Under the pieces are notes generated by a model. The model had not been told where the DNA came from. It worked only from the letters and a program-made list of their open reading frames with translations, and made no database searches. A program made the translations under genes and the position numbers. From positions 1 to 64,000 of the forward strand of contig NZ_BPFX01000019.1 in assembly GCF_019655855.1 (NCBI RefSeq): DNA of 64,000 nt, read 5' to 3'. Shown in pieces: positions 8,665 through 20,241 of the stretch (within the stretch, counting starts at the first letter, position 1; every line of letters starts with the position of its first letter). The DNA comes from Pseudomonas paralcaligenes. Lineage in GTDB: Bacteria > Pseudomonadota > Gammaproteobacteria > Pseudomonadales > Pseudomonadaceae.

Positions 8665-11491
8665 GCTTGCGCACCTCGCCATCGCCCTCGATGTTGCTCA
8701 CGCAACGCTCGCACAGCTCCGGGTGGGCGGCATTGCCGCCGACGTCGGCACGGAAGTGCCAGCAGCGACCGCACTTGGCATGGGCCGACTTGACGATCTT
8801 CAGCTTGAGGCCGGGCACTTCGGTGTCCACCGCATCGGCCGGCGCATCGGCCAGCGGCGCGACGGTGGCGGCGGAAGTGATCAGGGCGAAGCGCAGCTCG
8901 TTGTCGAGCTTGGCCAAAGACTGCTGCAGAGATTCGTCGCCGTACAGGGTGACCTCGGCCTGCAGGTTGCCGCCGATGGCCTTGCTGTTGCGCAGGCTCT
9001 CCAGCTCCTTGTTCACAGCCGTGCGAACAGCGGTGAGTTGCTCCCAGTAGGCGCGATCCAGTTCGAAGCCTTGCGGCAGGCGATCGAGCCCTTCGTACCA
9101 GGTGTTCAGCATCACCGACTCGTTGCGCTCGCCTGGCAGGAACGACCAGATCTCGTCGGCGGTGAAGGCCAGGATCGGCGCGATCCAGCGCACCAGCGCC
9201 TCGGCGATGTGGTACTGGGCGCTCTGGCAGGAGCGGCGCGCGACGCTGTCGGCGGCGGTGGTGTACTGGCGGTCCTTGATCACGTCCAGATAGAAGCCAC
9301 CCAGCTCCTGCACGCAGAAGTTGTGCACCTTGGAGTAGACGTTCCAGAAGCGGTATTCGCCGTAAGCCTCGATGATCTCGGCCTGCAGGCGCGCGGTGGC
9401 GTCCACGGCCCAGCGATCCAGATCGAGCATCTGCGCGGCCGGCAGCAGGTCCTTGGCCGGGTCGAAGTCGCCCAGGTTGGCCAGCAGGAAGCGCATGGTG
9501 TTGCGGATGCGGCGGTAGGCGTCGGCACTGCGCTGCAGGATCTGGTCGGAAACCGCCATCTCGCCGGAGTAGTCGGTCGACGCCACCCACAGGCGCAGGA
9601 TGTCGGCGCCCAGGCTGTCGATCACTTTCTGCGGCGCGACCACATTACCCAAGGACTTGGACTGCTTGCGACCCTGCTCGTCGACGGTAAAACCGTGGGT
9701 CAGCAGCTCCTTGTACGGTGCATGGCCGTCGATGGCGCAGCCCGTCAGCAGCGAGGAGTGGAACCAGCCGCGGTGCTGGTCGGAGCCTTCCAGGTACAGG
9801 TCGGCCGCCGGACCGGTAACATGCGCCAGTTCGGCGTGGGAGCCGCGCAATACGTGCCAGTGGGTGGTACCCGAGTCGAACCACACGTCGAGGGTGTCGC
9901 GGCTCTTGTCATACTGGCCGGCTTCTTCACCGAGCAGTTCAGCAGCGTCGAGCTTGAACCAGGCTTCGATGCCCTCCTTCTCGACACGCCGGGCGACTTC
10001 CTCCATCAGCTCCACGGTACGCGGATGCAGTTCGCCGCTTTCCTTGTGGGTGAAGAACGGGATCGGTACTCCCCAGTTGCGCTGACGCGAGATGCACCAG
10101 TCTGGGCGACCGGCAATCATGCTGTGCAAGCGCGCCTGGCCCCAGGCCGGGACGAACTTGGTCTGTTCGATGGCGGCCAGCGAGCGCTCACGCAGGGTAG
10201 CGCCCTCATTTGGCTTGCTGTCCATACCGACGAACCACTGCGCGGTGGCGCGGTAGATCAGCGGGGTCTTGTGACGCCAGCAGTGCATGTAGCTGTGGCT
10301 GATCGACTCATGTTTGAGCAGCGCGCCCACTTCCTCGAGCTTGGCGACGATGTTCGGGTTGGCCTTCCAGATGAACTGGCCGCCGAAGAACGGCAGCGAG
10401 TCGACATACACACCGTTGCTCTGCACCGGGTTGAGGATGTCGTCGTTGCTCATCCCGTAGCGTTTGCAGCTGTAGAAGTCGTCTTCACCATAGGCCGGCG
10501 CGGAGTGGACGATGCCAGTACCAGCACCCAGTTCGACGTAGTCGGCCAGGTACAGCGGCGACAGGCGATCGTAGAACGGATGGCGGAAATTGATCAGCTC
10601 CAGTGCGGCGCCCGGGGCAGTGGCAATGACTTCGCCCTGCAGGCCATAGCGCTGCAGGCTGCTCTCGACCATTTCTTCGGCCAGCAGCAGCAGGCGATCA
10701 CCCACATCCACCAGCGCGTAGGTGAACTCCGGGTGCACGTTCAGCGCCTGGTTGGCCGGAATGGTCCAGGGGGTGGTGGTCCAGATGACGATGGCGGTCG
10801 GCTTGTCCAGGCTGACCAGGCCGAAGGCGGCGGCCAGCTTGTCGGCGTCCTCGATCGGGAAGGCGACGTCAATGGCGTCGGACTTCTTGTCCTGATACTC
10901 GACCTCGGCCTCGGCCAGGGCCGAACCGCAATCGAAGCAGAAGTTGACCGGCTTCAGGCCCTTGAACACGAAACCGTTCTTGACGATTTCTGCCAGCGCG
11001 CGGATTTCGCCGGCTTCGTTGGCGAAGTTCATGGTCAGGTAGGGATTGTCCCACTCGCCCAGCACGCCCAGGCGAATGAAGCCGGCCTTCTGCTCCGCCA
11101 CCTGCTCTGCGGCGTAGGCACGGCAGCGCTCGCGGGTCAGGTCGGCAGGCTGGTTCTTGCCGAAGGTGGTTTCCACCTTGTGCTCGATCGGCAGGCCATG
11201 GCAATCCCAGCCCGGCACGTAGGGCGCATCGAAGCCGGCCATGGTCTTGGAGCGGGTGATGATGTCCTTGAGAATCTTGTTCAGCGCGTGACCGATGTGA
11301 ATGCTGCCGTTGGCGTAGGGCGGGCCGTCGTGCAGGACGAACTTCGGCCGGGTCTCGCCGAGCTGGCGCAGCTTCTGGTACAGGCCAATGCTGTCCCAGC
11401 GTGCCAGGGTCTCCGGCTCGCGCTGCGGCAGGCCGGCTTTCATCGGGAAGGCGGTATCCGGGAGGTTCAGCGTGGCTTTGTAGTCGGTCAT
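8657..11491 (-). CDS. ileS: isoleucyl-tRNA synthetase
   Basis: A 944-residue class I aminoacyl-tRNA synthetase that charges tRNA-Ile. The N-terminal HIGH signature is in [11 protein letters not shown]. The editing domain holds the [15 protein letters not shown] motif that clears Val-tRNA. The second catalytic loop reads KQSKS in place of the textbook KMSKS. A C-terminal zinc finger is present (CGRCWHF ... CERC). Start: [16 protein letters not shown] at 11489-11491, preferred over an ATG six codons upstream. The gene sits 14 bp after ribF and overlaps lspA, the standard gammaproteobacterial arrangement. Length and gene order leave no doubt about identity. Confidence 0.98.
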   Translation of the reverse strand: MTDYKATLNLPDTAFPMKAGLPQREPETLARWDSIGLYQKLRQLGETRPKFVLHDGPPYANGSIHIGHALNKILKDIITRSKTMAGFDAPYVPGWDCHGLPIEHKVETTFGKNQPADLTRERCRAYAAEQVAEQKAGFIRLGVLGEWDNPYLTMNFANEAGEIRALAEIVKNGFVFKGLKPVNFCFDCGSALAEAEVEYQDKKSDAIDVAFPIEDADKLAAAFGLVSLDKPTAIVIWTTTPWTIPANQALNVHPEFTYALVDVGDRLLLLAEEMVESSLQRYGLQGEVIATAPGAALELINFRHPFYDRLSPLYLADYVELGAGTGIVHSAPAYGEDDFYSCKRYGMSNDDILNPVQSNGVYVDSLPFFGGQFIWKANPNIVAKLEEVGALLKHESISHSYMHCWRHKTPLIYRATAQWFVGMDSKPNEGATLRERSLAAIEQTKFVPAWGQARLHSMIAGRPDWCISRQRNWGVPIPFFTHKESGELHPRTVELMEEVARRVEKEGIEAWFKLDAAELLGEEAGQYDKSRDTLDVWFDSGTTHWHVLRGSHAELAHVTGPAADLYLEGSDQHRGWFHSSLLTGCAIDGHAPYKELLTHGFTVDEQGRKQSKSLGNVVAPQKVIDSLGADILRLWVASTDYSGEMAVSDQILQRSADAYRRIRNTMRFLLANLGDFDPAKDLLPAAQMLDLDRWAVDATARLQAEIIEAYGEYRFWNVYSKVHNFCVQELGGFYLDVIKDRQYTTAADSVARRSCQSAQYHIAEALVRWIAPILAFTADEIWSFLPGERNESVMLNTWYEGLDRLPQGFELDRAYWEQLTAVRTAVNKELESLRNSKAIGGNLQAEVTLYGDESLQQSLAKLDNELRFALITSAATVAPLADAPADAVDTEVPGLKLKIVKSAHAKCGRCWHFRADVGGNAAHPELCERCVSNIEGDGEVRKHV

Positions 11492-11505
11492 CTCAGGCTC
11501 TTCGA

Positions 11506-12444
11506 TCAATCAAGCGGTTGGCCAAGCCAGTAGGCCCGGGCGGCGGCGACATCCGCGTCGATCGCCGTCTTCAGCGCCTCCAGGGAGGCGAAACGCTGCT
11601 CATCGCGCAGCTTGTGGTGGAATTCCACCGTCAGGCGCTGGCCATAGAGATCGCCAGCGTATTCCAGCAAATGCACTTCCAGATGCGGGCTGCCATCGCC
11701 CGCCACGGTCGGCCGCTGTCCGATATTGGCGACGCCGGGGAAGCGATGCCCCTCGTGCGCCGCGGTAACCAGAAACACTCCGCGCAGCGGCGGTTTGCGC
11801 CGCTTCAACTGCACGTTGGCGGTCGGTGTACCGAGCTGGCGGGCCAGCTTCTGGCCATGCAGCACACGGCCGGTCAAGGCATAGGGGCGGCCCAGCAGGC
11901 GCTCGGCCAACTCCAGTTCGCCGGCCTGCAGGGCCTGGCGCACACGGGTGCTGCTGACGCGCTCGCCATCCAGCTCGACGGTCAGCGCCGCCTCGACGCT
12001 GAAGCCCTGCTGCTCGCCGGCCTGGACCAGGAAGGCGAAGTCACCGGAGCGACCGGCACCAAAGCGGAAGTCGTCACCGACCTCCAGATGCTTCACGTGC
12101 AGCCCATCCACCAGCACCTGGCGCACGAACTCGTCGGCGGACAGCTCGCGCAGGCGGCGATTGAAGGCCAGGCACAACACCCGGTCGACGCCCTGGGCAG
12201 CCAGCAGCTCGAGCTTCTCGCGCAGACGGGTGAGACGCGCAGGTGCGGTATCGGGCGCGAAGAATTCACGCGGCTGCGGCTCGAAGATCACCACGCAGCT
12301 CGGCACGCCCAGCTCGATGGCGCGTTCGCGCAGGCGAGCCAGGATGGCCTGGTGACCACGGTGCACGCCATCGAAATTGCCGATGGTGGCAACGCATCCC
12401 TGGGTCAGGGGTAGCAGATTGTGGAGGCCGCGGACCAGCTGCAT
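11506..12444 (-). CDS. ribF: bifunctional riboflavin kinase / FAD synthetase
   Basis: A 312-residue cytoplasmic enzyme making FMN from riboflavin and then FAD. The N-terminal nucleotidyltransferase half has the [14 protein letters not shown] motif and a later SSTRVRQAL motif. The C-terminal riboflavin kinase half contains GTPTANVQL and the Glu-containing [14 protein letters not shown] segment. The start [10 protein letters not shown] at 12442-12444 was chosen by family length; an ATG 13 codons upstream has no support. It precedes ileS by 14 bp and presumably shares its message. MurJ is 82 bp upstream on the same strand. Confidence 0.97.
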   Translation of the reverse strand: MQLVRGLHNLLPLTQGCVATIGNFDGVHRGHQAILARLRERAIELGVPSCVVIFEPQPREFFAPDTAPARLTRLREKLELLAAQGVDRVLCLAFNRRLRELSADEFVRQVLVDGLHVKHLEVGDDFRFGAGRSGDFAFLVQAGEQQGFSVEAALTVELDGERVSSTRVRQALQAGELELAERLLGRPYALTGRVLHGQKLARQLGTPTANVQLKRRKPPLRGVFLVTAAHEGHRFPGVANIGQRPTVAGDGSPHLEVHLLEYAGDLYGQRLTVEFHHKLRDEQRFASLEALKTAIDADVAAARAYWLGQPLD

Positions 12445-12526
12445 AGCGTGCTTCTTGCTTACAAAGTGGCCGATTATACGCACAGGCGACTATCGGCGAC
12501 AGGCAGTGTGTCAGCCGCCGGGCAAG

Positions 12527-14071
12527 TCAATGAATAGTGCGGCGGGCAAAATCCCTCGGGCGAAAACCGAGCAGCAGCAACATACCGAAATAGGTCACCA
12601 CCCCGGTTGCCACCAGCGCTCCCAGGCGCAGCAGCCGCATCAGCATGTCGCCCTGCTCCCAAGCCGGCATGACATGCATCAGCGCCAGCAGCACCGCCGC
12701 CATGACCATCACCGCCAGCACCAGCTTGAGCAGGAACGGCGTCCAGCCCGGCTGCGGCTGGTACATGCGCCGGCTGCGCAGCTGCCAGTAGAGCAGCCCC
12801 GCGTTGAGGCACGCCGCCAGGCTGATGGCCAGTGCCAGCCCGGCGTGCCGAAGGTCCAGGCCGAAGACGAACAGCGCATTCATCGCCTGGGTCGCCAGCA
12901 GGCTGACGATGGCGATGCGCACCGGGGTCTTGATGTTCTGCTGGGCATAGAAGCCCGGCGCCAGGATCTTGATCAGGATCAGCGCCAGCAGGCCGACTGC
13001 GTAGGCGACCAGCGCCTGCTGGGTCATGGCCGAGTCGTGGGCAGTGAACTTGCCGTACTGGAATAGCGAGACGACCAGCGGCTCGGCGATGATCGCCAGC
13101 GCCAGGGTGCAGGGCAGTACCAACAGGAAGCAGAGGCGCAGCCCCCAGTCGAGCAGCCGCGAATACTCCTCGCGGTCGGCGCTGGCGTAGGTCTTGGCCA
13201 GCGCCGGCAGCAGGATGGTCCCCAACGCCACGCCGAGCACGCCGGAGGGCAGCTCCATCAGGCGATCCGCGTAATACATCCAAGACACGGAGCCGGCCAC
13301 TAGGAAGGAGGCGAAGATGGTGTTGATGATCAGCGAGATCTGGCTCACCGACACGCCGAAGATCGCCGGCCCCATCTGCTTGAGCACCCGCCACACGCCC
13401 GTGTCGCGCAGGCTCAGGCGCGGCAGCACCAGCATGCCGGTCTTCTTCAGCGCCGGCAGCTGCCAGAGGAACTGGGCCAGGCCGCCGACCAGCACGGCCC
13501 AGCCCAGCGCCATGATCGGCGGATCGAAATACGGCGCGAACCAGACCGAGAACACGATCATGCTGACGTTCAGCAGGGTCGGCACGAACGCCGGCACCGA
13601 GAAGCGGTTCCAGGTGTTGAGCACCGCACCGACCAGCGACGACAGCGAGATCAGCAATATGTAGGGGAAAGTCACCCGCAACAGATCGGTGGTCAGCGCG
13701 AACCGCTCGGCCTCGTCGGCGAAGCCCGGCGCGGTGATCCAGACGATCCACGGCGCGGCGAGGATGCCGAGCAAGGTCACCAGCGCCAGCACCAGGGTCA
13801 GCAGGCCGGCGACGTAGGCCAGGAAGGTGCGGGTCGCCTCCTCGCCCTGCTGGGTCTTGTACTCGGCCAGGATCGGCACGAAGGCCTGGGAGAAGGCGCC
13901 CTCGGCGAAGATCCGGCGCAGCAGGTTGGGCAGCTTGAAGGCGACGACGAAGGCGTCCGACGCCACGCCGGCGCCGAAGGTGCGCGCGATGATCGTGTCG
14001 CGGACGAAGCCCAGCACGCGGGAGAGCATGGTCAGGGAACTGACGGCGGCCAGGGACTTGAGCAGATTCAT
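12527..14071 (-). CDS. murJ: lipid II flippase MurJ
   Basis: A 514-residue polytopic inner-membrane protein with about 14 hydrophobic segments. It moves the peptidoglycan precursor lipid II to the outer leaflet. The N-terminus ([35 protein letters not shown]) and the following [22 protein letters not shown] stretch are the MurJ/MviN signature, including the conserved Arg and Asp of TM1. It stands between ribF and the divergent rpsT, as in other pseudomonads. The promoter must lie in the 182 bp shared with rpsT. Confidence 0.97.
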   Translation of the reverse strand: MNLLKSLAAVSSLTMLSRVLGFVRDTIIARTFGAGVASDAFVVAFKLPNLLRRIFAEGAFSQAFVPILAEYKTQQGEEATRTFLAYVAGLLTLVLALVTLLGILAAPWIVWITAPGFADEAERFALTTDLLRVTFPYILLISLSSLVGAVLNTWNRFSVPAFVPTLLNVSMIVFSVWFAPYFDPPIMALGWAVLVGGLAQFLWQLPALKKTGMLVLPRLSLRDTGVWRVLKQMGPAIFGVSVSQISLIINTIFASFLVAGSVSWMYYADRLMELPSGVLGVALGTILLPALAKTYASADREEYSRLLDWGLRLCFLLVLPCTLALAIIAEPLVVSLFQYGKFTAHDSAMTQQALVAYAVGLLALILIKILAPGFYAQQNIKTPVRIAIVSLLATQAMNALFVFGLDLRHAGLALAISLAACLNAGLLYWQLRSRRMYQPQPGWTPFLLKLVLAVMVMAAVLLALMHVMPAWEQGDMLMRLLRLGALVATGVVTYFGMLLLLGFRPRDFARRTIH

Positions 14072-14253
14072 GGAGTCTCGACGATCCGGAGGGCCGGCGC
14101 GGCTGGCCGGCAGATGAAGGCGAGGAGTGTAACCAGCCGCCGCTGGTCAGACCAGCCAATGAAGACACTTCCCCACTTGACAGGCACGCTGCGCATCGGC
14201 ATGATTCGCGGCCTTATTTGTTGCTATCCCCCTAGTTTTCGAGGAGCTTGACG

Positions 14254-14526
14254 GTGGCCAATACACCTTCTGCCAAAAAACGCGCCAAACAGGCTGAGAA
14301 GCGTCGTAGCCATAACGCCAGCCTGCGCTCCATGGTCCGTACCTACATCAAGAACGTGGTCAAGGCCATCGACGCCAAGGACCTGGAAAAGGCTCAGACC
14401 GCCTACACCCTGGCCGTTCCGGTCATCGACCGCATGGCCGACAAGGGCATCATCCACAAGAACAAGGCCGCTCGCCACAAGAGCCGCCTGAACGGCCACA
14501 TCAAGGTTCTGGCTACCGCCGCCTGA
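14254..14526 (+). CDS. rpsT: 30S ribosomal protein S20 (GTG start)
   Basis: A 90-residue basic primary 16S rRNA-binding protein. It begins [20 protein letters not shown] after the initiator and has the long-helix composition of S20. The initiator is GTG at 14254, seven bases after a GAGGAG site (14241-14246). An in-frame TTG two codons upstream would overlap that site and is unlikely. Weak start codons are common in rpsT, and in E. coli S20 represses its own translation. It is monocistronic, with a terminator immediately downstream. Confidence 0.97.
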   Translation: MANTPSAKKRAKQAEKRRSHNASLRSMVRTYIKNVVKAIDAKDLEKAQTAYTLAVPVIDRMADKGIIHKNKAARHKSRLNGHIKVLATAA

Positions 14527-14546
14527 TTGGTTCTGCTCTTGAAAAG

Positions 14547-14570
14547 ACCGGCCTCAGGGCCGGTTTTTTA
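14547..14570 (+). terminator. rho-independent terminator of rpsT
   Basis: ACCGGCC (14547-14553) pairs with GGCCGGT (14558-14564) around TCAG and runs into TTTTTA. It lies 20 bp after the rpsT stop. Confidence 0.9.
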
Positions 14571-14588
14571 TTGCCCGCGATTTTTCTC

Positions 14589-14622
14589 AAACAAAAGAAA
14601 AGCCGGAGCATGCCCCGGCTTT
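14589..14622 (-). terminator. rho-independent terminator of creA
   Basis: AAAGCCGG (14599-14606) pairs with CCGGCTTT (14615-14622). Read on the minus strand it is followed by TCTTTTG, just after the creA stop. Confidence 0.8.
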
Positions 14623-14627
14623 CTTGA

Positions 14628-15089
14628 TTACTGCGCCGCCCAGGGCAGGATCGGGATGGCCGTCACCGCATTCTGCGGACTGCCCTCGATCACCCTGTCG
14701 CTGTACACCAGATAGACCAGGGTATTGCGCTTCTGGTCGAAGAAACGCACCACCTGCATGGTCTTGAACACCAGCGAGGTACGCTCCTTGAACACTTCCT
14801 CGCCATCCTTCAGCTTGCCGACGAAGCGGACGGGGCCGACCTGACGACAGGCAATAGATGCCTCGGCACGATCCTCGGCCAAGCCCAGCCCACCCTTGAC
14901 CCCGCCCGTCTTGGCGCGCGACAGGTAGCAGGTCACGCCCTCCACCTTGGGATCGTCGAAGGCCTCGACCACGATCCTGTCGTTCGGCCCCACCCACTTG
15001 AACACCGTGGAAACCTCACCGATCTCCTCCGCCTGCGCCACCAGCGGCAACGCCAGGCATACCGCCAGCAAACCCTTCGCAATACGCAT
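14628..15089 (-). CDS. creA: CreA family periplasmic protein
   Basis: A 153-residue protein of the CreA family. A cleavable signal peptide ([22 protein letters not shown], cut after AQA) directs it to the periplasm. The mature part shows the family pattern [38 protein letters not shown] and a conserved second Cys (SIACRQVGP). Its molecular function is unknown despite being widespread. The ribosome site GGAGGT (15093-15098) directly abuts the end of the 142-bp repeat element that separates it from proB. Its promoter must therefore lie inside that element, or it is read through from proB. Confidence 0.9.
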   Translation of the reverse strand: MRIAKGLLAVCLALPLVAQAEEIGEVSTVFKWVGPNDRIVVEAFDDPKVEGVTCYLSRAKTGGVKGGLGLAEDRAEASIACRQVGPVRFVGKLKDGEEVFKERTSLVFKTMQVVRFFDQKRNTLVYLVYSDRVIEGSPQNAVTAIPILPWAAQ

Positions 15090-15098
15090 AACACCTCC

Positions 15099-15240
15099 AA
15101 AATCGGCTCACAGACTCGCGAGCTAGAGCCATGCAAGGCAAAAGCAGGCGAGGAAGCGGAGTTTACAAGCCGCAAATGAGCTTTCCGAGCCTGCTTTTAA
15201 CGCGGCAGGGCCGACGCGCAGCAGCCTGTGAGCCGATTTT
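15099..15240. repeat. 142-bp MITE-like element with 15-bp perfect terminal inverted repeats
   Basis: AAAATCGGCTCACAG (15099-15113) is exactly inverted at 15226-15240. Inside is a second perfect inverted pair, AAAAGCAGGC (15140-15149) and GCCTGCTTTT (15189-15198). No coding frame of note exists in it. One end touches the proB stop codon and the other the creA ribosome site. This nested-palindrome form without a transposase resembles a miniature inverted-repeat element. I recall similar sequences dispersed in Pseudomonas genomes but cannot verify that here. Confidence 0.7.
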
Positions 15241-16358
15241 CAGACCAGAATCAGATTGTCCCGGTGCACCAGTTCCGGCTCGTCGACATAGCCCAGCAGC
15301 CTCTCGATGGCATCGGAAGGCTGGCCGATGATCTTCTGCGCCTCCAGGGCACTGTAGTTGGCCAGACCACGGGCGATCTCGCGCCCATCGGGACCGACGC
15401 AGACCACCATCTCGCCACGACGGAAACTGCCCCGCACCTCTCGCACCCCGACCGGCAGCAGGCTCTTGCGGTCGGCCGTCAGCGCCTTCACCGCCCCCGC
15501 ATCCAGCACCAGGGTGCCGCGAGTCTGCAGATGCCCCGCCAGCCATTGCTTGCGCGCCGCCAGCAAGCCGCGCTCGGGCGCCAGCAGAGTACCCAGGCGC
15601 TCGCCCGCCTTGAGGCGATCCAGCACGCGCTCGATGCGCCCGCCGACGATTACCGTGTGCGCCCCGGAGCGCGCCGCCAGACGCGCCGCGCGCAGCTTGG
15701 TCTGCATGCCGCCACGCCCAAGGGTGCCGCCGGTACCACCCGCCACCGCATCCAGCGACGGATCGTCGGCGCGCGCCTCGAAAATCAGCTGAGCATCGGG
15801 ATTGTGCCGCGGATCGGCATCGAACATGCCGTCACGGTCGGTGAGGATCACCAGCAGGTCGGCCTCCACCAGGTTGGCCACCAGCGCCGCCAGGGTGTCG
15901 TTGTCGCCGAAGCGGATCTCGTCGGTGACCACGGTGTCGTTCTCGTTGATCACCGGCACCACGCTCAGGTCGACCAGCGTGCGCAGGGTGCTGCGGGCAT
16001 TCAGGTAGCGCTTGCGATCGGACAGGTCATCGTGGGTCAGCAGCACCTGGGCGGTGTGATTGCCATGCTCGGCGAAGCTCGACTCCCAGGCCTGCACCAG
16101 CACCATCTGGCCGATGGCTGCCGCCGCCTGCAACTCGTGCATCGCGCTCGGCCGGGCAGTCCAGCCGAGGCGACTCATGCCCGCCGCCACCGCGCCGGAC
16201 GACACCAGCACCAGCTCCACCCCCGCCTCGCGCAGGGCCACCATCTGCTCGACCCACACCGCCATGGCGGAGCGATCCAGGCCACGCCCGTCGGCGGTCA
16301 GCAGCGCACTTCCTATCTTCACCACCCAGCGCTGCGCGCCGGTCACCTTGTCCCGCAT
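15240..16358 (-). CDS. proB: glutamate 5-kinase
   Basis: A 372-residue enzyme for the first step of proline synthesis (glutamate to glutamyl-5-phosphate). The N-terminal amino-acid kinase fold is seen in [32 protein letters not shown], the VINENDTV loop, [12 protein letters not shown] and [15 protein letters not shown]-terminal PUA domain follows from about residue 280. The start [11 protein letters not shown] at 16356-16358 gives the usual Pseudomonas length; an upstream ATG would add 22 unsupported residues. It lies 68 bp downstream of obg on the same strand, as in other pseudomonads. proA is not adjacent. The last bases of its stop codon coincide with the end of the MITE-like repeat. Confidence 0.97.
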   Translation of the reverse strand: MRDKVTGAQRWVVKIGSALLTADGRGLDRSAMAVWVEQMVALREAGVELVLVSSGAVAAGMSRLGWTARPSAMHELQAAAAIGQMVLVQAWESSFAEHGNHTAQVLLTHDDLSDRKRYLNARSTLRTLVDLSVVPVINENDTVVTDEIRFGDNDTLAALVANLVEADLLVILTDRDGMFDADPRHNPDAQLIFEARADDPSLDAVAGGTGGTLGRGGMQTKLRAARLAARSGAHTVIVGGRIERVLDRLKAGERLGTLLAPERGLLAARKQWLAGHLQTRGTLVLDAGAVKALTADRKSLLPVGVREVRGSFRRGEMVVCVGPDGREIARGLANYSALEAQKIIGQPSDAIERLLGYVDEPELVHRDNLILV

Positions 16359-16426
16359 GATGCCCTCTGCATTCAAGCCAATCGGCACAACGCCGCTGTT
16401 AAAGCGGCGCTGCACGATACCCATTG

Positions 16427-18015
<1,589 letters not shown>

Positions 18016-18039
18016 GAGTCATAGCCTCCTAAAAGGGGA

Positions 18040-18351
18040 TCAGGCCTGGATGCCGGTGATCTTGATTTCGGTGAACCACTGACGGTGGCCCTGACGCTTC
18101 ATGTGGTGCTTGCGACGGCGGAACTTGATGATGGTCACTTTGTCGTGACGGCCTTGGGAGACCACCTCGGCGACAACCTTGGCACCATCGACCACCGGAG
18201 CGCCGATTTTCACGTCGTCACCGTTGCCAACCAGCAGAACGCGGTCGAAAGTCACGGACTCGCCGGTGGCGACTTCCAGCTTCTCGACCTTGAGGAATTC
18301 ACCTTCGGCGACTTTGTACTGCTTGCCACCGGTAACAATTACTGCGTACAT
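18040..18351 (-). CDS. rplU: 50S ribosomal protein L21
   Basis: A 103-residue protein beginning [25 protein letters not shown]. The C-terminal [26 protein letters not shown] is the L21 23S rRNA-binding signature. Start at 18349-18351. It is first gene of the rplU-rpmA-(obg-proB) unit, with a strong sigma-70 promoter at 18487-18515 and a leader of about 130 nt that could hold regulation. Confidence 0.99.
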   Translation of the reverse strand: MYAVIVTGGKQYKVAEGEFLKVEKLEVATGESVTFDRVLLVGNGDDVKIGAPVVDGAKVVAEVVSQGRHDKVTIIKFRRRKHHMKRQGHRQWFTEIKITGIQA

Positions 18352-18486
18352 GGATTTTTCTCCGTTGAACCTGCTCACCCGACTCTTTATAGGAAGAGTT
18401 ATTGGCCGGCATGGCTGCATGGGGCCGGAACTGACGCCCGTGCAATTGCGTAAGGCAGGGAGTGCCCATAGAAGTTTGGTGCCGCG

Positions 18487-18515
18487 ATTGTACGGAAACC
18501 CCGGAGGCGAGGCAA
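18487..18515 (-). promoter_or_regulatory. sigma-70 promoter of rplU
   Basis: On the minus strand TTGCCT (18510-18515), a spacer of exactly 17, then TACAAT (18487-18492). The -10 matches five of six consensus bases. The distance to the rplU ATG leaves a leader of about 130 nt. Confidence 0.75.
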
Positions 18516-18533
18516 GCCCTGCCAGGCCTTGCC

Positions 18534-18562
18534 TTGACAGCCCCTACCCCGCCCCCTAGCAT
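18534..18562 (+). promoter_or_regulatory. sigma-70 promoter of ispB
   Basis: A perfect -35 TTGACA (18534-18539), a spacer of 17 and TAGCAT (18557-18562), about 90 bp ahead of the ispB ATG. The promoter is divergent from that of rplU. The rest of the roughly 300-bp gap between rplU and ispB (18352-18655) shows no gene. Confidence 0.7.
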
Positions 18563-18655
18563 GCCGCGCAGCCCGGTCTGCCCAGGCAGACCCGCCATTT
18601 CGCCGCCCTCCGCCCCGCGAGGCAGCCGGCCCCGTTCCAGGAGCTCCCGTCACCG

Positions 18656-19624
18656 ATGCAACCCCAGGCCTTCCAAAGCGTGGTCGCGGACGACTTCACC
18701 GCCGTCGACGGCATCATCCGCCAGCAGCTGAAGTCCCATGTGCCCCTGGTGGAAAAGATCGGCGACTACATCATCTCCGCCGGCGGCAAGCGCCTGCGCC
18801 CGCTGCTGGTACTGCTCAGCGGCAAGGCGCTCGGCTACCAGGCCGACGACCTGCGCCTGCTGGCCGCCACCATCGAGTTCCTGCATACCGCCACCCTGCT
18901 GCACGACGACGTGGTCGACATGTCCGGCATGCGCCGCGGCCGCGCCACCGCCAACGCCCAGTGGGGCAACGCGCCCAGCGTGCTGGTCGGCGACTTCCTC
19001 TATTCCCGCTCGTTCGAGATGATGGTCGAGCTCGGCTCCATGCCGGTGATGCGCATCCTCTCCCGCGCCACCCGGGTGATCGCCGAAGGCGAGGTGCTGC
19101 AGCTGTCCAAGGTGCGCGACGCCAGCACCACCGAAGAGACCTACATGGACGTCATCCGCGGCAAGACCGCCATGCTGTTCGAGGCCTCGACCCACAGCGC
19201 CGCCGCCCTGGCCGGCGCGAGCGAGGCGCAGAGCGAGGCCCTGCGCCACTTCGGCGACCACCTCGGCATCGCCTTCCAGCTGGTCGACGATCTGCTCGAC
19301 TACCAGGGCGACGCCACCACCCTGGGCAAGAACGTCGGCGACGACCTGGCCGAGGGCAAGCCGACCCTGCCGCTGATCTACACCATGCGCGAGGGCAGCG
19401 CCGAACAGGCCGCACTGGTGCGCACCGCCATCCAGAAGGGCGGCATCGAGGATTTGGAGAGCATCCGCGCCGCCGTGCAGGCCTCCGGCTCCCTGGACTA
19501 CACCGCCCGCCTGGCACGCGAGCATGCCGAGAAGGCGATCGCCTGCCTGGAGGCCCTTCCGGACAATGCCTACCGCGACGCCCTGATCGAGCTGAGCCAC
19601 TTCGCCGTCGCCCGCACCCACTGA
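18656..19624 (+). CDS. ispB: long-chain polyprenyl diphosphate synthase (ubiquinone side chain)
   Basis: A 322-residue trans-isoprenyl diphosphate synthase that elongates farnesyl diphosphate to the ubiquinone tail precursor. Pseudomonas usually makes UQ-9, so the product may be nonaprenyl rather than octaprenyl. The first Asp-rich motif is in TATLLHDDVVDMSGMRRG and the second in AFQLVDDLLDYQGD; the KRLRPLL motif is at about 44-50. It stands alone between divergent rplU and a terminator. The gene is high-GC like the surrounding core. Confidence 0.95.
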   Translation: MQPQAFQSVVADDFTAVDGIIRQQLKSHVPLVEKIGDYIISAGGKRLRPLLVLLSGKALGYQADDLRLLAATIEFLHTATLLHDDVVDMSGMRRGRATANAQWGNAPSVLVGDFLYSRSFEMMVELGSMPVMRILSRATRVIAEGEVLQLSKVRDASTTEETYMDVIRGKTAMLFEASTHSAAALAGASEAQSEALRHFGDHLGIAFQLVDDLLDYQGDATTLGKNVGDDLAEGKPTLPLIYTMREGSAEQAALVRTAIQKGGIEDLESIRAAVQASGSLDYTARLAREHAEKAIACLEALPDNAYRDALIELSHFAVARTH

Positions 19625-19644
19625 CACGGCGCCGCGCGATAAAG

Positions 19645-19670
19645 AGCCCGTCCCTGTGACGGGCTTTTTT
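19645..19670 (+). terminator. rho-independent terminator of ispB
   Basis: AGCCCGTC (19645-19652) pairs with GACGGGCT (19658-19665), followed by TTTTT. It lies 20 bp after the ispB stop. Confidence 0.9.
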
Positions 19671-19713
19671 GTGCCCAGCCATCCTCGCGGCCACCACATG
19701 TAGCGACGTCAGG

Positions 19714-19735
19714 AATCGCTGCAGGCGATTTTTTT
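19714..19735 (+). terminator. second rho-independent terminator
   Basis: AATCGC (19714-19719) and GCGATT (19725-19730) enclose a 5-base loop and are followed by TTTTT. The T-run continues into TGTGAGCCGAT (19735-19745), an 11-base match to the end of the MITE-like element at 15226-15240. Confidence 0.65.
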
Positions 19736-19794
19736 GTGAGCCGATCTCGGCACACACGACGACCGTTCGGTCGAGTGCCCGACAAAAGACGCGA

Positions 19795-19830
19795 TTGACG
19801 CTTGCTATTTTGATAATAGGAATTATTCTC
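19795..19830 (+). promoter_or_regulatory. Fur box over the promoter of the 80-residue gene
   Basis: GATAATAGGAATTATTCTC (19812-19830) matches 14 of 19 positions of the classical Fur box and is A/T-rich in a GC-rich setting. A -35-like TTGACG is at 19795-19800. The box therefore covers the expected -10 and start region, the standard layout for iron-dependent repression. The ATG is 35 bp downstream. Confidence 0.75.
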
Positions 19831-19864
19831 ATATCCATTGAATGGACGACAAAGGAGATGAGCC

Positions 19865-20107
19865 ATGACCTATCTGATCGATGCCTGGCTGGATCGCCCC
19901 CACCCCTATCTGCGCATCCTCAACAGGGAGACCGGCGAGGTGTGTGCCGTGCTGGAAGAGGAAGCCATAGGCGAGCTGCGTGATCAGGGCGACCTCGACC
20001 TCGCCGGCCTCAGCTCGTGCGAACCGGGCGTGCTCAAGGAGCTGGTGCGCGGCCTGTTCCTGTTCTGCTACGCACGGGCACTCAGGCCCCACAGCGAGCC
20101 GCACTGA
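19865..20107 (+). CDS. small conserved protein under a Fur box
   Basis: An 80-residue, moderately acidic soluble protein with no signal peptide, membrane segment or recognised domain. It opens MTYLIDAWLDRPHPYLRILN and has two cysteines (GEVCAVL, LSSCEPG). A GGAG ribosome site lies nine bases before the ATG. The Fur box immediately upstream predicts expression under iron limitation. A small gene in the same place beside ispB in P. aeruginosa (PA4570) is, from memory, among those induced by iron starvation. Function unknown; a role in adapting to low iron is inference from the promoter only. Confidence 0.75.
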   Translation: MTYLIDAWLDRPHPYLRILNRETGEVCAVLEEEAIGELRDQGDLDLAGLSSCEPGVLKELVRGLFLFCYARALRPHSEPH

Positions 20108-20241
20108 GCCACGCTGACGAGACGCGGCCAGACCGCCAGTCTCGTCGGCAACCCGGCACAGGGAGCGTGCCGGGATAGCGCGGAGCGATTGCCCCGCGCA
20201 GGTGCCCGGATCGGTCAGGAAGGCCGTCCGGGCATCGCCTT

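Noticed and set aside
8543..11533. A 996-codon open frame on the plus strand opposite ileS/lspA
   Set aside because: It is the antisense of ileS in high-GC DNA; composition is low-complexity and no domain is recognisable, while ileS on the other strand is certain.
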